Source: GCA-2731375 sp964590195 (GTDB lineage: Bacteria; Pseudomonadota; Alphaproteobacteria; GCA-2731375). Taken from it: a stretch of 64,000 bases of DNA. The notes beneath the pieces are model-generated. The model searched no databases. It was not told the DNA's origin and saw only the letters and a program-made list of their open reading frames with translations. Each line of letters begins with the position of its first letter. The first letter of the stretch is position 1. This document shows positions 9,258 through 17,429 of this stretch, piece after piece. A program made the position numbers and the translations under genes. The stretch lies in NCBI GenBank assembly GCA_964590195.1, contig CAZPWJ010000017.1, forward strand, positions 5,444-69,443. The letters run 5' to 3'.

Positions 9258-9791
9258 CTATTTCACGGTCACGCAGGTGCATTCGGCCTGGGCCGAAACC
9301 TTGTGCGAGATGCTGCCCAGCAGCAGCCCCTTGAAGTCACTGAGCCCCCGGCTGCCCATGACGATCATGGATGCTTTGTTCTTGGCCGCGAGTTCCAGAA
9401 TGATTTCAGCCGGATCGCCTTCCAGGGTGAACTTGCTGATCTTATTCACGCCGGCTTTCTGGGCGGCCTTTTCGGCCCGCTCCATGATCTGCCCGCCGAT
9501 CGCCTCGACCAGTTCCCGTGGCGGCGGCACGGTGACAAAGCCGACCGCGGCGCCGGCGGCGGCGACCTCCCGGTGGAAGTCGACTTCGTAATTTTCCAGC
9601 AGGTCACGCTGAACTTTCGAAAGGCCGCGGCGGGTGGCCAGCGCACGTAGCGTCTCCGAGCGCGCATTGGTCAACAGCACATGCACCAGGAGCAGCCGCG
9701 CGCCATATTTCGCGCCCAGGTCCGAGGCTAGTGCCAGCGCCTTTTTCGCATGTTCGGAACCGTCGGTTGCCACGAGTATGGTTTTGATCAT
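9258..9791 (-). CDS. Universal stress protein, UspA family
   Basis: A single Usp domain of 177 residues. It begins IKTILVATDGSEHA and ends with the ATP-binding pattern GSRGLSDFKGLLLGS, so it is likely of the nucleotide-binding type. The ATG at 9791 has GGAGGG upstream. The gene converges on the alcohol dehydrogenase with only five bases between the stops. Such proteins respond to starvation or energy stress; no specific partner is visible. Confidence 0.88.
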   Translation of the reverse strand: MIKTILVATDGSEHAKKALALASDLGAKYGARLLLVHVLLTNARSETLRALATRRGLSKVQRDLLENYEVDFHREVAAAGAAVGFVTVPPPRELVEAIGGQIMERAEKAAQKAGVNKISKFTLEGDPAEIILELAAKNKASMIVMGSRGLSDFKGLLLGSISHKVSAQAECTCVTVK

Positions 9792-9898
9792 TGCCTTGCC
9801 CTCCGCCAATCGCGAACCATTCGCTTCAATGTAGCGATAATATTACCTAACGCTGATGGTGGCCTTGATGAGAGTCAATAAAAAAAGGCTTTCGGAAA

Positions 9899-10864
9899 CT
9901 ACAGCCGGGTGTTGGAGAAATGCAGAATGCCGTCCATGGTTTCGAATTGGCCCCAAGGCGTGTCGTGCTCGCCAAAGGGGGCGTAGTCGAATTCGCAGAT
10001 CCATTCGTGCTCGAAGAACAAATCCCACAAGCCACGGTGAATGTCCGCTCCGTGGGTGCCAATGTGGATCCGCTTGACACGGCGGTCCAGCATTTCCATC
10101 GCCGGCGGGATCACCGTATCCTCGGCGCCCTGGATGTCAATGTCCATCAAATCCACCTGTGATAACGGCGCCAATATGTCCGCCAAGGGCAGGGCGGAAA
10201 CAAACTGAAGGTCAAACAAATCCTTGCCTGCCGCGCTCTCATAGGAAAGGCGCATACCGCAACGCCCGCCAAGCATCAGGTTGCGCAGTACCTCTGGAGT
10301 CTTTTTCCTGTTGATCAATAGCTGGATGGCTTTCTTGATATCATCCGTCTCGACAATGCCGTTGTAGTATAGACCCGAGCCCAACATGAACAGCCTTGGA
10401 TCGCTGCTGGCGCTGACCGCTGTATTAATCAGCCAATGCTCAAGGGGGTCAATGCCGTTGGTGATCATGTGCCGCTTGGCCCATTCAAAATGGGTTGGCT
10501 CGGGCTCGACGATGGTCAATTGGCTGGGCATCGGGTTCAGCTTTTCCAGCAGGCGATGTGCATCGACTGAACGGGCCGCGTAGCCGCCGCCCAACTCTAC
10601 CATGACGAAGCGTTCACGCGCCGCGCTTACGGCTTTGAAAATGGAGGCGAATTCGAAAAAGGCTTCACCATCGGTTACTTTAGGCATGCGCGCCCCCGGC
10701 GTCTCACCCGGTGCATCCGACAAGACATTGGAGGGCGCGATCAGTTCAAGAAATTCCTGATCAATCATGGTGCCAAGAAAGTTGCCGACGCAATTTTCTT
10801 TCGGCGACGCGGTCCAGGGCGAGAGGTTGGCAAACATCTCGACCAGCGGGCCCAGTTCGTTCAT
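9899..10864 (-). CDS. FkbM-like SAM methyltransferase
   Basis: This 321-residue protein has a Rossmann methyltransferase region. VELGGGYAARSV near residue 92 is motif I, TIVEPEP follows, and LMDIDIQGAEDTV near residue 240 is the D-x-D/E-x-E-x-A-E-type motif typical of FkbM enzymes. FkbM proteins methylate sugars, lipids or natural products, and many are annotated by homology only. The gene is a single minus-strand unit. The first 90 residues are unlike the usual family and may be a separate recognition region. Confidence 0.6.
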   Translation of the reverse strand: MNELGPLVEMFANLSPWTASPKENCVGNFLGTMIDQEFLELIAPSNVLSDAPGETPGARMPKVTDGEAFFEFASIFKAVSAARERFVMVELGGGYAARSVDAHRLLEKLNPMPSQLTIVEPEPTHFEWAKRHMITNGIDPLEHWLINTAVSASSDPRLFMLGSGLYYNGIVETDDIKKAIQLLINRKKTPEVLRNLMLGGRCGMRLSYESAAGKDLFDLQFVSALPLADILAPLSQVDLMDIDIQGAEDTVIPPAMEMLDRRVKRIHIGTHGADIHRGLWDLFFEHEWICEFDYAPFGEHDTPWGQFETMDGILHFSNTRL

Positions 10865-10967
10865 TTAGGTCTCCGTCCAGGCGCCGGGTTTGTCAAACAT
10901 GGCCGGCGCATGATCGGAGTATCGGATGTTATGGTTAATATCGCTTTAAACCAGTCTTTTCAGGCCG

Positions 10968-13010
10968 TCAGATCGGTACTGTTATATCCAGCCAACCGTG
11001 CGGTGTGGTGGTGGCCAGATCGCCATTTCGAAGCAGGACATTGGTGGTCTCTGAAACCACCAGGGCCGGGCCCGGCACGGTTTGCCCCACCGTCAGGGTA
11101 TCGAAATCGTAAACCGGCGCATCCAGCCATTCGCCAAGATAGATCCGCCGCTGGCCGATCGCCGGCGTTGGCGCGCCGGTCGCGGCCAAGGGTTCCTCCG
11201 GCAAAGCGGGCAGGGCGCCGACAGTGGCGACGCGGGCATTGACCAGAACCGGATCCTGATCCGCCAGGCTGTAGGTATAGAGTGCTTCGTGTCGGTGTTC
11301 GAAAGCGGCCTTGATACGGGCCAGCAGGTCGGGCGCGGCGAAGTCGATCTGGTCCAGGGGCACGTCGATCTCGAAAATCTGTTCGCCATAGCGCATATCG
11401 GCGGAGCGGACGGCATGAATGGCGCCATCGAACCAGCTGCGCAACCGCTGCTGGCCCTCGGCCTCCATCTCTTCGTACAGTTTGTTGATGGCCGCGATAT
11501 CCAGGGCCGAGGTATCGCCGATATGGGTCCGCGTCACTTCCAGGCGCAGTTCCGTGGCCAGCATGCCCCAGGCCGACAGCACCGAGGCAATGCGCGGCAC
11601 CACGACCCGGCCCAAGTTGAGTTGCCGGGCCATCTCGGTACCGTGCAGACCGGCGGCACCGCCGAATGCCAGCAGCGCGAAGCGGCGCGGGTCGACGCCC
11701 CGGCGCACCGTGGCCAGGCGCACGCCCTCGGCCATTTGCGTGTTGACCACCCGGTGCACGCCCTCGGCCGCGCGCACGCCGGTGATGCCGAGCGATGTAC
11801 CAAGGCGTTCCAGGGCGGCCTCCGCCGCGCCCAGGTCCAGGCGCGCCCGCCCGCCCAGGAAGTTTTCGGGATCAAGATAGCCCAGCACCATGGAAGCATC
11901 GGTCACCGTCGGCTCGGTGCCGCCGTTGCCATAGCAGGCCGGGCCCGGAATGGCGCCGGCGCTTTGTGGGCCAACCTCCAGCAAGCCGCCGGCGCCAACC
12001 CGGGCGATGGAACCGCCGCCCGCGCCCAGGGTGACGATATCCAGGCTGGGCAGGGCAATGCGGGAATTGGCGATCTGCCGGTCCGAGGCCAGGGTCGCCT
12101 GGCCGTCTACGATCAGGGAGATGTCCGACGACGTCCCGCCCATATCAAAGGGGATCAGATCATCGATGCCGACCAGTCCGGCGGCATGGCGGGCGCCCGA
12201 AACACCGCCCGCCGGGCCCGAAAGCACCGTGCCCGCCGCCATGCGAATGGCCTCGGCAATCGGCGCGATACCGCCGTGCGATAGAATGATCAGCACGGGT
12301 CCATCATAGCCGGCGGTCTTCAGGGCCTGTTCCAGTCGAGAAAGATAGCCGGCCAGGATCGGCGCCACATAGGCATTCACCACGGTGGTGGAGACTCGTT
12401 CGTATTCCTTGATCTGCGGCAGTACTTCCGAGGACAGGCAGACATGCACGTCCGGCAGGGCCGCGGCCAGGGCTGCCCGCGTCATTTTCTCGTGCCGGTC
12501 ATCGCGATAGGCATGCAGATAGCAAACCGCGACCGAGGTTACTTTTTCGCGCTTCAACCGCCCAATGGCCTTGGCCAGGGAGGCCTCGTCGAGGGGCATG
12601 GCGATGTCGCCATCGGCCTTGATGCGTTCCTCTACGCCAAGGCACAGATGCCGCGGCACAAGGGCTTCGGGCCTTGGCAGACGCAGGTTGTAGCGTTCCG
12701 GCTTCAGCCCCTCGCGCATTTCCAGCACATCCCGATGACCAGCGGTGGTCAGCAGGCCGACCTTGGCGCCCTTGCGTTCCAGCAAGGCATTGGTGGCGAC
12801 GGTGGTGCCATGCACGATGCGTTCGGTGCGGGCCAGCAGTTCCGCCAATTGCAGACCCAGGCTCTCCGCCACCTGGGTCAGGCCGTTCATCACGCCGATG
12901 GACTGATCGGCAGGCGTGGAGGGCGTTTTGCCCAGGGTAACCTGACCCTCGCCGTCAATCGCGACCAGATCGGTGAAGGTGCCGCCAACGTCGATACCAA
13001 TACGATACAT
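10968..13010 (-). CDS. hyuA: Hydantoinase/oxoprolinase subunit A (ATP-dependent N-methylhydantoinase type)
   Basis: Together with subunit B this enzyme opens a five-membered cyclic amide or related ring with ATP. The 680-residue product begins with RIGIDVGGTFTDLV, the phosphate-binding start of the HyuA/5-oxoprolinase fold. It continues with VHGTTVATNALLERKGA and DMGGTSSDISLI, which are hallmark motifs. The ATG at 13010 has AGGTGG at a good distance and does not overlap subunit B; a GTG at 13022 is possible. The same family includes acetone and acetophenone carboxylases, so the substrate is open. Confidence 0.88.
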   Translation of the reverse strand: MYRIGIDVGGTFTDLVAIDGEGQVTLGKTPSTPADQSIGVMNGLTQVAESLGLQLAELLARTERIVHGTTVATNALLERKGAKVGLLTTAGHRDVLEMREGLKPERYNLRLPRPEALVPRHLCLGVEERIKADGDIAMPLDEASLAKAIGRLKREKVTSVAVCYLHAYRDDRHEKMTRAALAAALPDVHVCLSSEVLPQIKEYERVSTTVVNAYVAPILAGYLSRLEQALKTAGYDGPVLIILSHGGIAPIAEAIRMAAGTVLSGPAGGVSGARHAAGLVGIDDLIPFDMGGTSSDISLIVDGQATLASDRQIANSRIALPSLDIVTLGAGGGSIARVGAGGLLEVGPQSAGAIPGPACYGNGGTEPTVTDASMVLGYLDPENFLGGRARLDLGAAEAALERLGTSLGITGVRAAEGVHRVVNTQMAEGVRLATVRRGVDPRRFALLAFGGAAGLHGTEMARQLNLGRVVVPRIASVLSAWGMLATELRLEVTRTHIGDTSALDIAAINKLYEEMEAEGQQRLRSWFDGAIHAVRSADMRYGEQIFEIDVPLDQIDFAAPDLLARIKAAFEHRHEALYTYSLADQDPVLVNARVATVGALPALPEEPLAATGAPTPAIGQRRIYLGEWLDAPVYDFDTLTVGQTVPGPALVVSETTNVLLRNGDLATTTPHGWLDITVPI

Positions 13011-13014
13011 CCCG

Positions 13015-14679
13015 CTAGCCACCTGTCTTTGCCCGTTTGGTCACGTAGCCGTTTTTCCGGTCATAATCCCTGGCGGCCTGCTCCCGTTCCTGTGGCGGGC
13101 CCCAGCCGCCGCCGCCCGCCGAATGGACCTCGAATATGGTGCCGGCGGGAACGGTGATGCCTTCTTCCTTGGTGCTCAATACCTTTGGCCGGCGGCCCGG
13201 CGCCCGCATCAAATAGCGGTGCGGGGCGCCATCCTGGCCGCCCAGAATGCCGGCGGAACCGTGGCGGGCGCCATCGCCCGCGGTATTGCCGTGGCAGGCC
13301 GTCTCGGTTTCCACCTGCAATTCCAGGTCAACACCCGCGCCGCCGACATACTTGCCGTCGCCGCCCGAATTGGGGCGATATTCATGACGCCGGAAATACA
13401 ACGGAAAGCGGGATTCGGCGACCTCGATGGAGCCGAACTTGAGGCCGCCCGTGGAATGCCATTCGCCGGAGCCATGCCAGCCGTCGCCGCCCGGCGAGGC
13501 GCCCGCGCCGGGCCGGGCGTGGAACATATGCCAGATGAACTGCTTGCCGTTGCGTGGGTCCTCGCCCTTGATGGCAATACGGAAACGCCGGCCCCAGCCG
13601 GCCATGGCGCGGTCGGGACAGGCCGGCGCCAGGGCCCTGATAATGGCCTCGATAATCTCCTGGGCGCAGTGCGAGGTGGACAAGGTTACCGGCGCGCCGG
13701 GCTTGGCCCAAACCACGCTGCCTTCCCGTGCAACTACCTTCACGGGGCGTAGGGAGCCGTCATTCTTTGGTGTTTCGGGATCGAACAGGAACGCCAACGC
13801 CATGGCCACGGCGGACTGCATGTTGGCATGGGACGAATTGACGAAGGATGTCACCTCGTCATCCGAAGCACTCAGGTCGACTTCCAACCCATCGCCTTGT
13901 TTGCTGACCTTGGCGCGGATGGCGATGTCCTGGTTGCCCCGGCCATCATCATCCAGCAGGGCGACGCCCTGATAGATGCCGTCCTTCCAGGTGGCGATAA
14001 CCTGCCGCGCTTGTTTCTCCGCCGCATCCAGAATGATCTCTACCGCCGCCGCCACCACGTCGGCGCTGAATTCCTCCAGCAGTGTTTCCAGGCGCCTTTC
14101 GCCCAGGCGCACCGAGCCGATTTGCGCCGCCAGATCGCCTTGGAAGTCCCGGGGGTGGCGTACGTTGACCGTCAGCATCTGCATCAGATCCTGGCGCAAT
14201 TCGCCGCCCGCATACAGACGGATGGGCGGGACGCGCAGACCTTCCTGCCAGATCTCCTTGGCCGAGGCGTTGTAGGCGCCCGGCGTGGCACCGCCGATGT
14301 CCGAGTGATGAGCCCGGTTGACGGTCCAGAACAACAGCTTGCCGTTGGCGAAAACCGGCACGAACGCGGTCAGGTCAGGCAGATGGCTGCCGCCATGGTA
14401 GGGATCGTTCAACAGAAAGACATCGCCGGGATGCACATCATCGCCAAAAAAATCGATGACCGCCTTGACGCCCCAGGGCAGGGCGCCCACATGGACGGGA
14501 ATATGCTCCGCCTGGGCCACCAGACGGCTGTCGTGGCCGCAGATCGCGGTGGAAAAATCCCGGCTGGAATTGAGAATTTGTGAATAGGACGTCCGCAACA
14601 TGGCCTCGCCCATTTCCTCGGCGATGGCGACCAGTCGATGTTGGATGACGGAAGCGGTAATCGGATCTACATCAGGCAC
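13015..14679 (-). CDS. hyuB: Hydantoinase/oxoprolinase subunit B
   Basis: This 554-residue partner of HyuA begins DPITASVIQHRLVAIAEEMG and has the family's ICGHDSRLVAQAEHIPVHVGA and LLNDPYHGGSHLPDLT stretches. It also has an unbroken GGGGWGPP tail. It is upstream of hyuA on the same strand, with the stop about five bases from the hyuA ATG, so the two form an operon. The nearby thiolase is divergent. A link to hydantoin-like or N-heterocyclic substrates is plausible from family knowledge only. Confidence 0.88.
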   Translation of the reverse strand: MPDVDPITASVIQHRLVAIAEEMGEAMLRTSYSQILNSSRDFSTAICGHDSRLVAQAEHIPVHVGALPWGVKAVIDFFGDDVHPGDVFLLNDPYHGGSHLPDLTAFVPVFANGKLLFWTVNRAHHSDIGGATPGAYNASAKEIWQEGLRVPPIRLYAGGELRQDLMQMLTVNVRHPRDFQGDLAAQIGSVRLGERRLETLLEEFSADVVAAAVEIILDAAEKQARQVIATWKDGIYQGVALLDDDGRGNQDIAIRAKVSKQGDGLEVDLSASDDEVTSFVNSSHANMQSAVAMALAFLFDPETPKNDGSLRPVKVVAREGSVVWAKPGAPVTLSTSHCAQEIIEAIIRALAPACPDRAMAGWGRRFRIAIKGEDPRNGKQFIWHMFHARPGAGASPGGDGWHGSGEWHSTGGLKFGSIEVAESRFPLYFRRHEYRPNSGGDGKYVGGAGVDLELQVETETACHGNTAGDGARHGSAGILGGQDGAPHRYLMRAPGRRPKVLSTKEEGITVPAGTIFEVHSAGGGGWGPPQEREQAARDYDRKNGYVTKRAKTGG

Positions 14680-14850
14680 TGAGTTCGGGACTCCATTCGC
14701 TTGGGCGGCGGCGGTTGCAGTTTAAGGGCTCCACTAGCATCAAACAATGACGATCTGTGATGCCCCATCACGACCGCTGGCACGGACGGGCGAAGGGGTC
14801 TATAGTCGGGCCAGCCCAATTGTAAACAAGCAAAGCAAGGAAAATCCATC

Positions 14851-16038
14851 ATGCGCGACGCAGTCATCGTTTCAACCGCACGCACGCCGATTGGCAAGGC
14901 CTTTCGCGGCGCCTTCAATGATACCCATATCGTCGATATGGGCGGTCATGTGATCAAGCATGCCGTGGAACGCGCCGGCGTTGATCCGGCGGAGGTCGAG
15001 GACGTGACCATGGGCGCGGCCCGTACCGAAGGCTGCACCGGCGGCAATGTCGCCCGTGCCTCCGCCATGCGGGCCGGTATGCCGGTCAGCGTATCGGGCT
15101 TGACGGTGAACCGGGCCTGCTCCTCGGGCCTGAACGCCATTGCCATCGCCGCGCGGAACATCATCGCCGACGGCGTGCCCATCGCGGTGGCCGGCGGCTT
15201 GGAGAGCGTATCTCTGGTTCAGAATGAGCATGCCAATGAGTATCGCCGGGTCAACGATTGGCTGGATAGCAACCTGCCCTCCATCTATGACCCCATGCTG
15301 AAAACCGCGCAGACGGTCGCGGACCGCTACAGCATCTCCCGCGATGCACAGGACGAATACGGCTTCCAAAGCCAGATGCGCACCGCCGCCGCACAGCAGG
15401 CTGGCCGTTTTGATGACGAAATCGTGCCCATGCCCACGGTGAAGATCGTCACCGACAAGGAGAGCGGCGAGGTCACTTATGTGGACACCCTACTGGAGCA
15501 TGATGAAGGTATCCGGGCCTCGACCACGCTGGAAGGTCTGCAAGGCCTGAAACCGGTGACCCGTGAAGACGGCCACATCACGGCCGGCAATGCCTCCCAG
15601 CTTTCCGATGGCGCCTCGGTTTGTGTCCTGATGAGCGATGCCGAAGCCGCCAAGCGCGGCGCGGAAGTCATGGGCATCTATCGCGGCATGGCCGTGCATG
15701 GCTGCGAGCCCGATGAGATGGGTATCGGGCCGGTATTTGCCATCCCCAAGCTGCTGGAACGCACCGGCCTGAGCATGGATGACATTGATCTGTGGGAACT
15801 GAACGAAGCCTTCGCGGTGCAGGTGCTGTATTGCCGGGATAAGCTGGGCATCCCCAATGACAAGCTGAATGTTGATGGCGGTTCCATCGCCGTCGGCCAT
15901 CCCTTTGGCATGACGGGCTCCCGCCTGACCGGTCACGCGCTGATCGAAGGCAAGCGCCGTGGGGCCAAATATGTCGTGGTGACCATGTGCGTCGGTACCG
16001 GCATGGGCGCCGCCGGCCTGTTCGAAATTCCGCAATAG
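14851..16038 (+). CDS. Acetyl-CoA acyltransferase (thiolase)
   Basis: This 395-residue thiolase either condenses two acetyl-CoA units or cleaves 3-ketoacyl-CoA. The catalytic residues are all visible: Cys90 in NRACSSGLNA, the His in GHPFGMTGSR and the C-terminal Cys in CVGTGMGAAG. AAGGAAAATC precedes the ATG. It is transcribed alone and ends in a strong terminator. Sequence alone does not separate a biosynthetic AtoB/PhaA role from a degradative FadA-type role. Confidence 0.92.
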   Translation: MRDAVIVSTARTPIGKAFRGAFNDTHIVDMGGHVIKHAVERAGVDPAEVEDVTMGAARTEGCTGGNVARASAMRAGMPVSVSGLTVNRACSSGLNAIAIAARNIIADGVPIAVAGGLESVSLVQNEHANEYRRVNDWLDSNLPSIYDPMLKTAQTVADRYSISRDAQDEYGFQSQMRTAAAQQAGRFDDEIVPMPTVKIVTDKESGEVTYVDTLLEHDEGIRASTTLEGLQGLKPVTREDGHITAGNASQLSDGASVCVLMSDAEAAKRGAEVMGIYRGMAVHGCEPDEMGIGPVFAIPKLLERTGLSMDDIDLWELNEAFAVQVLYCRDKLGIPNDKLNVDGGSIAVGHPFGMTGSRLTGHALIEGKRRGAKYVVVTMCVGTGMGAAGLFEIPQ

Positions 16039-16053
16039 GCTGCAGAGCTAAAG

Positions 16054-16092
16054 ACGGGCCCTTTACCTGAGCGGTGAAGGGCCCGTTTTTTT
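16054..16092 (+). terminator. Rho-independent terminator of the thiolase gene
   Basis: A 14-bp GC-rich stem (16054-16067 with 16073-16086, one G-T pair) with a five-base loop is followed by seven consecutive T residues. It lies 16 bases after the thiolase stop. Confidence 0.93.
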
Positions 16093-16116
16093 ATGGCCTG
16101 ATCAGGCTAGAAGAAT

Positions 16117-16212
16117 TGGCGGAAGAGAGTGGGAGTCGAACCCACCAGGCACGTCTAACGCCCCTCAACGGGTTTGAAGCCCGCGCGCAACACCGGAATG
16201 CGTTCCCCTTCC
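16117..16212 (-). tRNA. selC: tRNA-Sec (anticodon TCA)
   Basis: This is a selenocysteine tRNA read on the minus strand. The acceptor stem starts GGAAG and is 8 bp long instead of 7. The anticodon stem encloses CTTCAAA with TCA at 16175-16177. A long variable arm follows, then a GTGGG-TTCGACT-CCCAC T arm, and CCA is encoded after G73. These are the diagnostic features of bacterial selC. It inserts Sec at UGA with SelB. No selA, selB or selD, and no clear selenoprotein gene, lies in this window. Confidence 0.94.
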
Positions 16213-16305
16213 ACCGCCCAATCTAGGGCTTCTGGCAGGCTCTAGGCAAGCGCCGTCTGCAAATGTGTTATGAGGGGGCAAAATTGATCGTTTTGAGGGG
16301 GTAGG

Positions 16306-17241
16306 ATGACGGACGAAGAACAGCGATTGAAAGTCAGGGCGGCGGCGCCGGATTGGTTTCATTGGGCCATCGGCCAGCAAGGGCAATCGAGGCGGGTCGA
16401 GGTCGAAGGCTGTTCAATCCATTACCTCCTCTGGCAACCTGAAGACGGTGTTGTGGATCCAGGCGGGGTGCTTTTCGTACACGGCGGCGGCGCCCATGCC
16501 CATTGGTGGAGCCATATTGCGCCGTTTTTCCGTGCCGGCTACCGGGTGGCGGCGATTGATCTATCCGGCATGGGGGACAGCGGCACCCGGCCCAGGGAGG
16601 TCTACAACGCCACCATCCGGGCCGAGGAAATCCATGCGGTGATCGCGGACGGCGGCCTGGGGCCGAAGCCTTTCCTGGTTGGTCACAGCTTTGGCGGCTT
16701 TATGTCCATGCGTTATGCCTCGCTTTACGGCGAAAATCTGGGCGGCATGGTGATCGCTGATTCGCCCCTGCGGCCCCCCGGCCAGGACCAGGGCCGCGGC
16801 CGCAGGGCCTCGCCCATGGGCGCCATCCGCCTTTATCCTGACTTTGATGAAGCCGTGGCCCGCTTTCGTTTGCGCCCCCGGCAGGTCTGCGAGAACCGTT
16901 TTATCGTTGAATACATCGCCCGCCATTCCCTGAAAGAGGTGGGAGGCGGCTGGACCTGGAAATTTGATAGCAACGCCATGGCCGGGCGCCGCTTCGCCGA
17001 GCCTTTCCACGAGCATTTAGCGGCGGCAAACTGCCGAACCGCCATGTTTATTGGCGCTGACAGTGCCCTGGTGACTGACGAAATGGCCCGCTATACCAAT
17101 GGCCTGATGGGGCCGGATGCGCCGCTAGTGACGATCCCCGCAGCCCAGCATCACCTGATGCTGGATCAACCGCTGGCCTTCGTGGCAGCCTTGCGGGCTC
17201 AATTGGCGAACTGGCAAAAACAGGATTCCTACCAGATTTAG
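16306..17241 (+). CDS. Alpha/beta hydrolase
   Basis: A 311-residue alpha/beta-hydrolase-fold protein. It has an oxyanion-hole HGGGAHAHWW at 59-68, the nucleophile elbow GHSFGG with Ser128, and a late His in AAQHHLMLDQP. The fold covers esterases, lactonases, C-C bond hydrolases and others. The gene sits just upstream of the furoate-type operon but is followed by its own promoter region and a leader, so it is probably a separate unit. Confidence 0.82.
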   Translation: MTDEEQRLKVRAAAPDWFHWAIGQQGQSRRVEVEGCSIHYLLWQPEDGVVDPGGVLFVHGGGAHAHWWSHIAPFFRAGYRVAAIDLSGMGDSGTRPREVYNATIRAEEIHAVIADGGLGPKPFLVGHSFGGFMSMRYASLYGENLGGMVIADSPLRPPGQDQGRGRRASPMGAIRLYPDFDEAVARFRLRPRQVCENRFIVEYIARHSLKEVGGGWTWKFDSNAMAGRRFAEPFHEHLAAANCRTAMFIGADSALVTDEMARYTNGLMGPDAPLVTIPAAQHHLMLDQPLAFVAALRAQLANWQKQDSYQI

Positions 17242-17272
17242 CGCTTCCTTGCCGTGCAACCACAAAATAGCG

Positions 17273-17301
17273 TTGACAGCCCTGGTCCGCTCCCGTAAGA
17301 G
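17273..17301 (+). promoter_or_regulatory. Sigma70-type promoter for the hmf-like operon leader
   Basis: A perfect -35 TTGACA (17273-17278) is followed after 17 bases by TAAGAG, a weak -10. Transcription would begin near 17306, just before the structured leader described next. Confidence 0.5.
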
Positions 17302-17305
17302 AATA

Positions 17306-17401
17306 GCCGTCAGTGCATGGACGCGGGATCTAGCAAAGACGCACCCAACTATGTTGGGTAAGGCCCGAAACGATGGCAACATCGCTTCGGGCCTTCTCTT
17401 T
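17306..17401 (+). ncRNA. Predicted leader RNA or small RNA upstream of the hmf-like operon
   Basis: About 95 bases between a TTGACA promoter and a terminator, with no reading frame. The 5' part (17306-17341) contains a possible CGTC/GACG closing stem around a core that includes GGACGCGGG and TAGCAA. A perfect ACCCAAC/GTTGGGT hairpin follows at 17343-17358, then the terminator stem. The core recurs, in opposite sense, in the 3' end of the large RNA at 35.8 kb. It could be a riboswitch-like attenuator of the downstream operon or a free-standing antisense RNA. I do not recognise a known class. Confidence 0.5.
17360..17401 (+). terminator. Terminator/attenuator between promoter and hmfA-like gene
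   Basis: A 16-bp stem (17360-17375 with 17380-17395, one mismatch) with a GCAA loop is followed by CTCTTTT. It ends about 30 bases before the likely hmfA start, so read-through must occur for operon expression from the upstream promoter. Confidence 0.75.
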
Positions 17402-17429
17402 TCCGGCTTGCGAAGATAAGTTTGGCGGC

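Noticed and set aside
11082..12284. 400-residue plus-strand open frame opposite hyuA
   Set aside because: It is the antisense shadow of hyuA in GC-rich DNA; the His/Gly/Gln-rich composition has no family features.
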